DNA from: Acridotheres tristis
Lineage: Eukaryota; Chordata; Aves; Passeriformes; Sturnidae
Assembly: GCA_037013685.1 (NCBI GenBank)
Contig: CM072884.1
Coordinates: forward strand, 99,304,048 to 99,368,047
Direction of reading: 5' to 3'
DNA length: 64,000 nucleotides
Below the pieces are notes generated by a model. It had not been told where the DNA came from and made no database searches. It saw only the letters and a list, made by a program, of their open reading frames with translations. The translations under genes were made by a program, and so were the position numbers. Below are positions 28,050 to 38,977 of the stretch, piece by piece; position 1 is the stretch's first letter; each line of letters begins with the position of its first letter.

Positions 28050-28245
28050 TTGTCCTTAGAATTTTTTTTCCTCTTTCATTTCAGAACTTCTCCATATGCC
28101 AGCCTTTTTCTGTCTTCTCCCATGACTCCCTGGAGTAGTTTTTCCCTTCTCTTCCTCTCTCACCCACCCTTCTTGCCCTTTGCCAGGAGCATTGCCTTCC
28201 CTCTTTTTTCCCTTCTCCTCCTCCCACCCTCCATACTCCATAATT
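28050..28245 (+). repeat. Polypyrimidine-rich stretch
   Basis: Nearly 200 bases are dominated by C and T on the plus strand, with blocks such as TTTTTTTTCCTCTTTC and TTTTTTCCCTTCTCCTCCTCCC. The 65- and 73-codon open frames on the two strands are compositional by-products. Some blocks could bind PTB-type proteins in RNA. Confidence 0.65.
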
Positions 28246-29419
28246 AAACTTCGAAGACTCAAAGGACAGAGAAACACATAAAGGATGAAAATCAGGATTA
28301 TGAGGTTTTTTTATTACCTTTCTTCTGGTAGGTCTGCCAACATTATTTACTGTTTAGATGCATCTCCTTTTTCTCAGGACCTGTTTTTCAGGTCCTCTTT
28401 TGGGTCACTTACATATCCAGACATGCTTCTGCTGTCATGGGAATCTCTCATGCAAGAAGCTGTCAGCATAGCAGGAGACTTTCTGCTTGGCTTGCCTTTC
28501 TCTATGGGAGAAAGGCAATGTATCTGCCATTTCCTATTTATGTTTAAATATTTTTCCATTGATACCTAAATTTCTAATCTGGATGATTCTTCTCTTTAGG
28601 TTATAGTGACTAAGTTGTAAGTAATATTCTTCTACCTGTTTTTTTTTTTTGAGGTGGCTCATGCCTTCAGTAGTAAACTCCTCTATTTACTTTAGAGACA
28701 TTTTTGTCAGATTAATAGTGTGAAAAAAATACTAGTTAAGCAAAGTTCATTGGATAGGAATGTTTTATCACTGTATTAATGATGATTGATGAAGGCATAG
28801 AGCAAGTACAGAGTGCATTTGTATTAAGAAAATTAGTCTGAATGTTTGTACTTTTAATTATGAGGGTAGTTTTTGTGTTGTGTGAGTCTTAAAATACTTT
28901 CCTTTTTTTTCTTTTAACTATTAAATGGAAACTATTAGCCGGAAATCAGAAGAGGAATTATCATTTATTTTTTTAAAGGGATTATGGAAGCTGGCATTGA
29001 AATAACATTGTTTATTATTAAAAAAAGTTATTACCATAGCCTGTTTCCAGAAATGAATCAAATTGCCACCTGTTTTTTTTGAAGATTTTTCCTGAGTTTT
29101 CTGGTAGGACTTTCACTTACCTTAGGACTCATACTTTACCACAGCATTGATGTTCATGCAAAGAATCATTACCATAGCATGGTTTCAAACATTAAATCTT
29201 AGTTATTTTATAACACCACCAGAGGCCTTCAACATAGCAAAAAATTCTCTCATCAAAGAGCTTAACATCTAATTAAAGACAAGACCTAAGAATGCAACTA
29301 ACAATTGAAATAAGCAGGTGGGGAAAAGGGATCATCATCACGATTGTGTCTGCACCATTAGGAATCTGTGGGACCTTGGCTGTCGGCTGCCACCTGTCTG
29401 TGTTTGCTCGCCTCCTCAG

Positions 29420-30170
29420 AGCATCATGGTGGCTTTGGGCTGGAAGGGGCCTCAGCGATGGCTCCATTCCCCTCTCCCCAAGGTCTTGCCAATGCTGAAC
29501 AGCCCCAGCTCTCTCAGCTTGTCTGTAGGAAACCTGCTCCAGCCTTCTGACCATCTTGGCGTGTGGCCTCCTCCATACCTGCTCTGATACGTTCACGTTT
29601 CTCGTGTGCTGAGAGCCCCGGGCCTGGGCACAGCACCCCAGCCGGGTGTCCTGAGGGCAGCCTGGATGGAGCAGAAGAATTCCCTCCCTCGCTGCTCTCA
29701 CTGCTGCCCAGGGTGCCCAGGCACACACTGTGGCTCATTCCCAGCTTTTCATCCACAGGAACTCCAAGTCCTTCTGTGCAGGGCTGCTCTCAGTGACAGC
29801 TCCTCACAGTCCTGTATTCATGTCTGGGTTTGACCTGGCCCGGGTGCAGCACCTTGCACTTGTTGAACTTCATGAGGTTCTCATGTGCCCATTCCTCAAG
29901 TATTCCCAGGTCCCTCTGGATCCATCTTGTCCTTCTGTTGTGCTAGCCGTAGCACTCAGCTTCATGTCATCTGTAAACTTGCTGAGGTGCACTCAATCGT
30001 ACTGTCTGTGTCATTGATAAAGGTATTAAAGTGTACTGGACTCAGGACAGAGCCCCGAGGAGCACAACTCGTCACCAACTTCCAGCTGGAACATGGAGCC
30101 ATTGACCACAACTCTCTGGCTGCATCCAGCCAGCCAATTCCTTATCTGTGTCCTCAGCTGGATAGGGGAG
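29420..30170 (-). mobile_element. CR1 LINE fragment covering the reverse-transcriptase part of ORF2
   Basis: This is the longest CR1 copy in the window. Read on the minus strand from 30170, it gives decayed CR1 ORF2. The order is a WLAGC..RVVVNGSMFQLE block, SKFTDDMKLS where active copies have the RT catalytic FADD or YADD, then [33 protein letters not shown]-like sequence, and MVRRLEQVSYRQAE near the C-terminus. Several stops and frameshifts and the altered catalytic motif show that it is dead. The 151-codon minus-strand open frame at 29273-29728 is a chance frame within and beside it. The element is GC-rich with several CpGs, which makes it look superficially like an island. Confidence 0.92.
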
Positions 30171-33100
30171 AGATAGTATAATGAATATTTATTTTTCTGC
30201 TGCTTTTGGATGAGATCACAAAATTAAATTTGTGCTTTTGTTTCTCTAAATGTTTTTTTCCTCTAGTGGAAAATTGCTTGCACGTATTGCAAATTGAGTT
30301 GGTCACCTTAATATATCTTCCAAAAAGGTTAGCAGTAATTTAACAAACTGAAGTTGCCCTATCTGAAGGTGTTCTAGGTGGCTCGGCATGAGGACATCTG
30401 TCATCACAGCACAAGTCAACACTCTGTTGCTGTACTTTCTTTGCAGTGGATTTGCATTGAACACAAATTTTATTTCAGACTTTTCAGCTTAATGTTCAGA
30501 GTCCTCCCTCAGATTGTCTTTGGTACATTGCTGCTGCTGTTTCTGTGGTGAGGCATTTCAGAACACTCTAAGCTTTTATCCTCTGCTTCAAGGAAGCTTA
30601 TGTCAGTAAGTTACATTAATGACAGTTAGCAATTAACAAATAATATTAATTTAAGGGAATTGTTAGTGTGTTGGGGTTTTTTCTCTTCATCTGGAATGTG
30701 AGTCTTTTTTATTGAACTTGATCTTATTGTGATGGTCATAACCTCTTAATGCAGTCTGAGCCAGTTTGGAGATTAGTCTTCCTGACTTGGGTTTTGCTTA
30801 ATTGATTTATTCACCTGTGGAAGTTTAATGGGGTTTTTTTTCAACTAGAAAGCATAGCAAAACTCACCTTGAATTTAAACATGGTTAGTGTTCAGTTACT
30901 CTGATAATAGATATCTTTAAAAAGCCCCAACTATGAAGTGTTAAATAAGCACTTCGATACACTTGTAGTACTAATCATACTCAGTTAAATTCCTAGCTGG
31001 TAAAATTGGAGCAAATGCCTTGTAATAGGGTTTCACACACTGAAATAGTAGCAATATCTTCAAATTCAGATGAACCTTCATATGGAGAGAGGTTTCTGTA
31101 GATTTTAATTTCTTTGGGTTTTTTAAATCAATCTACTTTGAGATTGATGGACTTAGAGAGTCTTTTTCAAATTAAAAAATAAGTCAAACCTAAATGAAAT
31201 GATTACAAAATGCTCCAGCACTCCCCCACAAAACCTCACTGTACACCATTTTGTCCACCACGTGTTTTAATCACTTGTAATGACTTCAGTGACAGAAAAC
31301 TCTATGATAAATCTTTGAGTTGTTGCTTTAAATTTGTTCCTGCACATATACTTGCATACTAATGTGCATTTATTCTTGAAATGACCTGTCTTTGGATATT
31401 AGGACCAATAGTTGTTGAGTAGATTCTTTTTGTCCTTTTTTAAAAACTTTTGATGGCATTCTTTTCAGGGTTAGCTTTGTATAAGGTGGATCAGTATTGT
31501 CTAAATAAAATGTTTCTAATTATTTGGTTGGAAAATGCATGAAGAAGCAATGATAAATAACTTTATAGTGTAATTAGAATGTAGTTCAGTTCATTTGTAT
31601 GTATTGTATTTTATTACTGCTTTAGAACTATGTTTTGCGGGCTCCCCCCTCATACTTCTGTTTTTTTCTATGTATTTGGTATGGCCTTTTTAAGGAAAAA
31701 GGGATTTCTTGTTTTGTATTTTTTTGGTTTTTTCCTATTTGGTTCAGATAGTGAACCAGTAATCTGTATTTAATTATATGCTTGAAGATTACAAGAAGAG
31801 TAGTCATTGCAGTTGTTTTCATCTGCATTAGAATGCCCACAGAATTTAGTTTCAGCATTCGTTTGCTATTTATAAATACTTTTTATTCACCTTTACTTTT
31901 CTGTACTCTTATGAAAAAGATCCATCTCAGCCAAACACAGTGCAGAGAGGAACATCTGACTTTTAGAATGTGAATGGGAGTTATTTTTAGAACAATGAAG
32001 ACAAAACTGGGTTGGAAGGAGGGGGAAACTTTGAGACTGAAATTCTTCTAATCTGGCACTAAATCACCAGTATGCTTTGTGTGTGCATGTATGAAAGATT
32101 CAGTGGCTGATCCAGTTAGGAACGCATCAGAGGACTTTTCCTGAAGTGGCCAGGTCTTGTGCATCTGTTGTTTTGTCTGCTGCCAGCCTGACAGTGCAGC
32201 GCTGCAGGGCTCTGCCCTTGAGAGGAGCCTCACGGTGCCAGGGGATGCCAAGGACTGGGATGCGAGCCCCATTCTTTCCAAAACTGCCCTGCTGAGCTCA
32301 GACTGCAGAGCAGACCTTCAGCTGACTAGCTGCTTCTAACATGTCCCCTTCAAGAGAATATATTGTACTTTTCTTGGACAGGAACACCCTCTGCCCTCAT
32401 GCCTTTTTTTTTCTTGTTATTCCTAAGTATGTATCTTTAAACATTGGAATTGAGCCACAAAGTGAGTCCTGATGTGTAATTGAAATTAGCAGCTTTTTTT
32501 GGGTACTTCTAAGATGAAAAAAAAATCTGTAATATTTTATTTTTAATATTATATTGAGGATTTAAGGTCCATGGCAGATAGTAAAAAATAATACGGGATT
32601 AAATCATAGACAACATGACAAATGAATACAGGGTAGTACTGGAGACTGGTGTTCTGACAAGAGAGAAGGAAAGACTAAAATCAAGAACCAACTTCCAAGA
32701 AGACCACTACAAATATTGTGTCAGATAAAGAAATATTAGCTTCTTCCACAGCAAGCTATTCTGTTACCAAATAAAAGCTTCTATTATCTAAAAAAAAAAA
32801 TCCCCCCTTTGCCTAAGCCTATATCAGTAAGCCAAACTTTGCTTTTATTTCAACTACAAATGTTGGGGCTCTTGTATTGGATAGAAATAAAAGAGCAAAG
32901 TGTCAGGCACCTTGGGCCAGAAGAAGCTGCAAAAGCTTTGGATTTCACAGGGGGCTGTTGAGAGTGTTTTCCTCTGCACACTGATGATTTTTCTTCAGGG
33001 CTGCCACAGGTACAGTGGAGCCCACCCAGCATGCGCAGAGACCGACATCAACTGCGTAAGAAGCTGTCACACCCACAATAGACTCACTTGTTAAGGTTCT

Positions 33101-36100
33101 TACTGGAGAGCAAGACTAAAATGGAAGCAAAATTGTCTTTCCTGTCCTCCTGTTATGACTCATGGGAGCTGCTTTTGTGCTCAGTGCTTTCATAATCAGT
33201 CTGCTTATTTGTCAGTATGGTCTTAGAAGCATTCTGCTAAGCACCCACTCTTTTTGAGTTGGCCACAGCTGTTAGAGAAGATCGTGAATCCTGCGTTTTA
33301 ACTCAGAGAAGTGAATTTAGTTCATATATCCAGGATGAGCTGAATTTATTTTTGAATCTGTACTTGGATACAAAAGGAAGAGCCCTCATAGAACAAGATA
33401 AAACAAACCAAATCATTATTTCTGCCCTGGCCTTCAAGCTCAGTTTTCCTTTAGACATTCAACCAAACAGGTATCTTTAATAGTTGGGAACTGATTCACC
33501 CTTTTTCTAGATATTTGCTTGCTGCATGCAGGATGAGAACTTTGTTCAGGTTCTTCCCTCATACACTCCTGGCCCTGTGGCCATGGAGATCTGCTCCCTT
33601 TAGGCCAGTTATGGGGTGATGCCTTCCCTTGATGCATAATCGTTCAGATGCATTTGCAGGTTTCAGTATATCAACAGCTGTTAAAAAACTCAAAACCAAA
33701 AAACCTCAAGCAAGTTCTTCAAAAACCATCAATGGTGAAGTCAGGGTCCAGTATTGATATTAGCAATGTCAAGAAAAGCTTTCTGGATCTGAATTTTGAA
33801 ACCTGTGAGCTAGTGCAAGGAACCTTGGTGTTTTGCTTTTACATAATTTGTTCAAGTTTGACACCAGCTGTTCTTTTCATTCCTAATTTTTTCTGACGAG
33901 CAGGGGAGGATATACTGAAGGTTAGGGTATGAAAAATGGCTTGCTATAATTGTTAAGCACTTCTTGCTTTTTATCTCTTTAGCTTTTTTTTTTCAACTTC
34001 CTCATTGTGGATTTCTTCATATTGTGAAATCTTGATGGCTCTTTCTGCAGAATCTTGTCTCACTTTGAGGTTGTACTGTCCCTCCATAAAATAGAAAAAT
34101 AAAGTGGTAACTTACTTTCCATATTAAGGAGTGAGACTGGTACAATGTCACTTGCAGTCTGATTGTATTGTTTTTCTCTCTATTCATTAAGTCCAAATGT
34201 TACTGCTTGCTTCCTCCTTACAGCTTTTAATATACTGAATTTTTTTCTTTCTGATCAGTAATTCTTCATAATAATCCTGACACATTCCTCTGGATCAATA
34301 AATCCAGAAAAAACCCTCACCAATTTTCTTTACCCTGTCAGTTGTATATACTGCTGTAACACTGAATTGGGTGCTTGTAACTCTATAGTTTTCCTGGAAA
34401 AACTCAAAGAATAGAGCTACATGTATATGGGGGAGGAAAAGTAAAGGTGATGAACGATGCATCATTGCTAACAGAAGTGGTTAATGCTTCTTTCATCCGC
34501 ATACCTTGTTTGACAGAAGACATGCCAGGGTGTGGATTAATGCATAACCATCAAAGACAGATGGTATAGTATAAGTTCTTCACATTTGTGTATGGACACG
34601 CTGATTTCTTAGTGCACAGAGGAAAATGTAAACCAGCCTCTAGAAATTCTTAGTTGTGTCCTCTTGGTGAGTAAACATAATAAATAAATAAATAGTTTAA
34701 GTTTACTTCTTGTTTTAGAAGAGCAAGAGGGATATATTACCTGCTGGCAAGAAGCTTGTTTAAAAGCTCACAGATGAGTTTGAAGTAAATTAGAAGTTTG
34801 TAACTAAGTTCAGCAGGATGCAGGTTGCATTCTTTTTGTCATGATAAATGAAATTAACTGAATACTTGATTTGCAAGACAAAAGATATACAAATTTAACT
34901 GTATTTCTAGAACCGTTTTACTTCTCTGCATTTTGTGAAGGCAAACATCTACTTCACGTGTTTCATAATTCTCAGTAAGTCTCTCTACTAAAATCTAACT
35001 ATGTAAAAAGTGCCTCCCTTCTCCACACAGCTATTGAAGATCATGAAATAAAGAACAGCATTTCTACTTACGATTGAGGCTTTGGATTGAGTGTTAAGTC
35101 TGATGCTTTTGGGTGAATTCATAATGGTCCTTTAGGGAAAAGGAGTTGTGGAAAAGCTAGGGTTTTTCCCCACTACTTTAATTTAAATTCAGATGATCAG
35201 GTACCATAATGCTGTATTATTCTGTATGCTCATTTCAAAAACGTTTGTATATTTTCCGGGATTTACATATAAGCCTAACATGCTATTGCAAAACAGCTAC
35301 TTTTGTATTGAAGTCTCACACTGTTACACTTCTGGTTTAAATAAAACTAGTTTTTTCTTGTTAATCTCATGACATTTCATTTTGCTGAGTTGGCTCTGTG
35401 TTTTGTAGAACATCAAAGTAATGCTGAGAGCATCTCAGAGGTATGTTGGTTTAATTAATAAATTGTTGATGTGCTATGAATCTGGCTGCCTTAGAAAGGG
35501 ATATTAGGTGAATGACTGCTATTTCCCTACTGAGAGCCTTTGAGAGGTAAATGATGGCCTTTTTTCCACTTCTGCAAAGGTTCTAGCCAACAAGCAACTT
35601 TAGGAATACAGACCAGTGTGGCACTCAGTGCAAAGAATTAAGTTGTGGCAGCTATTAGGTTTTCCTTGCTATTTCCAGTGTTCAGCTTGAAAGAATCCAG
35701 CCTTTCAGATCAGTGCCTTTCAAAAAGCAGAAGAATCCCGAATAGTGGGTACTGTCACTGAATAAATATTTTTAATATGTTAGCTTGATTTTAATCTTTC
35801 AGCAGCTTTTGTTGGCAAAGATCTCAAACGAGCATATAAATTTTGTCTTGAGATTAAATGAATCTAGCTAATCTGACTTCATTAATATTTGAATTATGGC
35901 CCAGTTTGAGGCAAAAAATTTGGGGCAAAAAGTGTTTGGGTATGAATCCATACTACTGCTGTGTGCCACTAGTCATCTCTCACTAGCTTTCCTTTTCATT
36001 TCAAGATGAAGTTCTCAGAAATTGCCCTCAGCTGAATTGGGCAAAAAGCTGCCTGGAGCTAGTGTAAAAGAGGTGGGTCACTCGAGTGCAGTTTTCTGTT

Positions 36101-36393
36101 GGGAGTCTCCCTGTGTTACCCATGATGTTAGTCAGTCATGGTGCACTTTGGGGAGAATTAGGGAAGCTGGTTTGTGTGTTTCTTTGGGCCAGTTCAAGTG
36201 TGTCACTAATGGTGAGTGGACATCAATAAGTGAGTTGGCAGGGTTTTACCTTAAGGAGTTACATGCAGATGCTTCTCTAGGTGCCATGAATCCAGGGGTG
36301 GCAGGGGATCAGCTTTCGTGGCTCTTCTAATAAAGCGAAAAGGAAAGATGATACTTCATTAGTGGGGAGAAGATGATAGTATTGAATTTCATA
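30171..36393. other. Intronic sequence, no gene seen; GC-richer patch at 32.1-32.34 kb
   Basis: About 6.2 kb of mostly AT-rich DNA. The interval 32143-32340 is clearly GC-richer, includes the 12-bp palindrome TGCAGCGCTGCA at 32195-32206, and shares a split 30-bp motif with 50922-50953. I could not assign it to CR1 or to an exon. An open frame of 102 codons at 36022-36330 lacks an ATG start and resembles nothing known. Confidence 0.55.
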
Positions 36394-36562
36394 CAATCAT
36401 AGAATGTTAAGAGTTAGAAAGAACTTTAAAGCAGATCATCTTCTCCCAACTCTCCCTGCCATGTGCAGGAGCACCTCCCACTAGACAGGGTGCTCAAGGC
36501 CTTATCCAACCTGGCCTTTCACACTGCTGGGGTTGGAGATCCACAACCTCCCTAGCTGGGGG
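36394..36562 (-). mobile_element. CR1 LINE 3' end fragment
   Basis: ACAATCATAGAATGTTAAGAGTTAGAAAGAACTTTAAAGCAGATCATC is the reverse complement of a CR1 tail. It continues with CCCTGCCATGTGCAGGAGCACCTCCCACTAGACAGGGTGCTCAAGGCC, characteristic of a CR1 subfamily different from the 8.2-kb and 46.8-kb copies. The copy is short, minus-strand, and lies 2.2 kb upstream of exon 2. Confidence 0.92.
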
Positions 36563-37490
36563 AATTCAGAAAGGAGGATTAGGTGCTTGCAAGTCTAACC
36601 TTTATTCCCAATAAAAAGCTAGCGTTCATACTGAATAAACTTGCAGAACTTAAAATAAAAAATTACAATAGTGGATCACAAGCTGCAGGCCTATATAGCT
36701 TTAAGTAGTTTATGAGAAATTTAGAATTTTTTATGAATGAGGGACAGGAAATTCCATCTAAATTTCTTCTTGAGTTTTTGGTACATTATCTCATAAGTTT
36801 CTTCACTGTTTCATTATATGAAACATCTAGGAAGTGTTGTGTACACTGTAAGGCAGAATGAGAGTGTACAGTGATAACATTAGCAGATAAGTAATCAATT
36901 TATCACAAACTAATTTCTGGAAGGACTTGTCGGTGAATAATGTTGAGAACTGAAGTTACAGATTTGGTGATATTACTGAATAGTGCTAACAGAAAACAAT
37001 ATATGTTTTCTGACTTTTCCTTTCTTTCTGGCAAGTAATTTTGTTGTTCTGAATTTGGCTGACCAGTTTCGTTGTGTCTTGCTTCCATTATAGTGGCATT
37101 AATGGTTGTTTCAAGGTCTCTGTAGCAGTATTTTGTCACTCATCTACAGCATGGGGACAGTCAGCTGCACCCTGTGCCTGGCACCAGTCTGTTTCAGTAG
37201 AAAGCTGAAGCAGCTCAGTGCAGGCTCTGTTCTCATGCTGATGGGTGCAACTGAACAGATGCTCCTGTTTTTCCAGGACCTCATTTCTTTTGGTTCGTTA
37301 CTGTAACCAGAAAGTCTGGACAAACAGCAAAAAGGCTTTTGTGAGAAGGAGATGCCAAATGAAATAGGGGGAGAACATATGGAAGGGAAAGGAAAGAGTA
37401 TTTTGTACAATTCACAAGTGAAGAAAAAATTGATTAATTAAAACAGTAAATTAAACCACTGAAATAATTAATAAAGGACTGGGCAGCTTT

Positions 37491-37506
37491 AAAAAAAAAA
37501 AAAAAA
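37491..37506. repeat. A16 homopolymer
   Basis: Sixteen A residues follow GGGCAGCTTT. It could be the tail of a retroposed sequence or a simple slippage tract. No element body was recognised to its left. Confidence 0.8.
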
Positions 37507-37694
37507 CAGAAGCAAACCATAAAATCCTCACTATCCTTTTAATTTGGAGCTCACTGCTTTATTTTCAAGTTACTGTGGTTGATTAACTCTGGAGTTGCTT
37601 CTAAAATAACAAGCCCTCCCCACATGATCTGCCTGTGTCTTGCTGAAGCAAATGTCATTGTGATTCCTCTCCACCCTTGGGTTGTCCCTTTGTT

Positions 37695-37713
37695 GTGCTG
37701 ACCTGGTCAGCAC
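37695..37713. repeat. Perfect inverted repeat, 9-bp arms, 1-nt centre
   Basis: GTGCTGACC T GGTCAGCAC is an exact palindrome around one base. Its dyad form would suit a homodimeric DNA-binding protein, but I cannot name one from sequence. Confidence 0.6.
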
Positions 37714-38751
37714 TGGGCTTTTGGCCAGCACCCCTGGTTTATAGTGAGATCCCATTTGTGTGAGCTGAACCCAGCGTTATGGGGTCACACTCACTCATTA
37801 CACACAACTTAATTAAATGTATTCACTTCCATCCTGCCATCTTGTTCTTCATGAGTAGTTCTGGCCTTGAATCACTGAATTGTAAAGATGACATATTTCC
37901 AATTCATGCTGTAACCATTTCAGGGTTTTACCTTCCCTGTTTTTGAATGTGGGGTACATGCCTTTAATATTAAGGGAGCAAGTGCAGTCTGAATTAGTAA
38001 AACCGAATTTTGATGGGTTTTGTTTATCAAACTTCTAATAGGATAGCAGAGAGGTGGTGAGCCTAAAACAGGCCAAAAAACGTAGTTCTTTTCCCTGTGT
38101 ATAGTTGCTTAATTTGAAAAATTACTGCAGTGTTTGGGGAGCATGGAAAAAACCCTTTGAAAACATTTTTTCTGTTTATCACATTTCTTAAATAAGCTGA
38201 TAATGGAAATAATTTTTGAATATCATTCCTAGTCAGTTTAGCAAATTAATTTCCTTTAAATTTTTTTCTTAATAATCACAGAAAACAGTAGTAGAAAGCT
38301 ATTTTTTTCCTGTAGAGTCTTCTTTTTGCCATATCCTTTTTATCATTACAATGGACAAATAAGAAATTAACTAAACATAATTTGTTTTTATATCTACCTG
38401 TCAACATACACCAAGCAGACCATAAATAATTATAAGCTTATTTTTGCTTACTGAGGTAGTCCCTGTCAACATTTTTGTTTGCTTCTGTTCTGTAGAAAAT
38501 TGCTTTCTGCCAGTTAGTTATTGTTCTAATAGACATCCTTTTTACAGGATTACAAGGCCAGCTGTTGTGTCGGATGTATGGTCTCAATAGGTTCTGTCCA
38601 TTATACCTGCTGCTAAGCTCTCCTGATCATAAAATGTGGAAGTAAATTAATTGTCTGTTAGACTATTATTGGTGTGATGTCTATATACATTGCTTTGTCT
38701 TACTGAAATAAATCAAAGTACTAATTATGTTATTTTCTGTTCTTTCCCCAG

Positions 38752-38977
38752 GAAGCTATTGATTGCCTAGAAATTAAAAGAGGGTGTGAGAAGTCTGATC
38801 AAGGTGGAAATTTGTTTTCCAAGAGCCTTTTCACAACTGCCTTTTGCAGAATCTTCAGACAGTCCCATTTGTGCCATGTTTTGTGGCTCTCACCGTAAGA
38901 GGAATTTGTCTTGATGAAGATTCCTAACATTGGTAATGTGATGAATAAATTTGAGATCCTTGGGGTTGTAGGTGAAG
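38752..38977 (+). CDS. CDKL5: CDKL5 exon 2: 5'UTR plus first coding segment (CDS part 38914-38977)
   Basis: This is the first coding exon of cyclin-dependent kinase-like 5, a CMGC Ser/Thr kinase of neurons, cilia and nucleus. The ATG at 38914 opens MKIPNIGNVMNKFEILG followed by VVGE, which I recognise as the CDKL5 N-terminus rather than CDKL1-4. An in-frame TAA at 38896-38898, five codons upstream, fixes this as the first possible start in the exon. The acceptor is a pyrimidine tract ending in CCCCAG at 38751, with a possible branch-point CTAAT near 38721. The donor is GTAAGT from 38978. The exon ends after the first base of codon 22 (phase 1). Its 162-nt leader and 64 coding bases equal the human exon 2 structure as I remember it (c.-162 to c.64). 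The main start has T at -3 and A at +4, a weak context. A short upstream ORF lies in the leader and has its own entry. Identity is very secure. The coding part is incomplete because the remaining exons lie outside the window. Confidence 0.96.
38876..38914 (+). promoter_or_regulatory. Upstream ORF in CDKL5 exon 2 leader, stop overlapping main start
   Basis: The only ATG in this exon upstream of the CDKL5 start is at 38876-38878, in context GTGCCATGT with G at -3. This is a better context than that of the main start. It encodes the 12-residue peptide MFCGSHRKRNLS and stops at TGA 38912-38914. The last base of that stop is the first base of the CDKL5 ATG (TGATG), and a second in-frame TGA follows directly. 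Ribosomes finishing the upstream ORF would be placed on the main start, a geometry associated with termination-reinitiation. The sequence and frame are seen directly. The regulatory role is inference, and the upstream exon 1 leader, which may add other ATGs, is not in the window. Confidence 0.6.

Larger units (their letters stand above)
17191..29419. other. Intronic AT-rich sequence with low-complexity tracts, no gene seen
   Basis: About 12.2 kb without a recognisable exon or RNA gene. It contains a short tandem duplication of CTTCAGTGTATT at 18321-18350 and a perfect 22-bp palindrome at 21925-21946. It also holds a G/T-rich tract at 23337-23418, a (GT)6(AT)4 microsatellite at 25809-25829 and a C-rich cluster at 26474-26495. 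A pyrimidine-rich stretch runs from 28050 to 28245. None of the 60-98 codon open frames resembles a known protein. Confidence 0.6.
1..38751 (+). other. CDKL5: CDKL5 intron 1 (3' part; could include upstream flank)
   Basis: The whole stretch left of exon 2 is AT-rich non-coding DNA. In mammals the CDKL5 first exon is non-coding and lies tens of kilobases upstream of exon 2, so this is most simply the downstream part of intron 1. I see no CpG-island-like promoter. The one clearly GC-rich block, 29.4-30.2 kb, is a CR1 element. No other protein-coding exon was recognised on either strand. Whether the left end is still intronic or already intergenic cannot be decided from sequence alone. Confidence 0.7.
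36563..38751. other. Intron 1 sequence immediately upstream of exon 2
   Basis: This stretch includes an A16 run at 37491-37506 and a perfect 9-bp inverted repeat at 37695-37713 within a GC-richer 200-bp patch. It ends in the exon 2 acceptor region. The patch 37600-37790 has the look of an old repeat or LTR end, but I could not confirm one. No coding exon was seen. Confidence 0.6.

Noticed and set aside
29273..29728. 151-codon minus-strand open frame, the longest in the window
   Set aside because: Most of it lies in a decayed CR1 ORF2 fragment; MVRRLEQVSYRQAE is CR1, and the frame otherwise runs across repeat and flank without protein similarity.
29420..30170. GC-rich, CpG-containing block as a possible CDKL5 promoter or exon 1
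   Set aside because: The sequence is explained by a minus-strand CR1 reverse-transcriptase region.
36022..36330. 102-codon plus-strand open frame
   Set aside because: It begins at TTG rather than ATG, has no splice signals or recognisable similarity, and is of a length expected by chance in 64 kb.
37491..37506. A16 run as the tail of a processed pseudogene
   Set aside because: The preceding sequence shows no open frame or mRNA-like similarity.
37600..37790. Possible solitary LTR upstream of exon 2
   Set aside because: No TG...CA ends, polyadenylation signal or target-site duplication could be established by eye.
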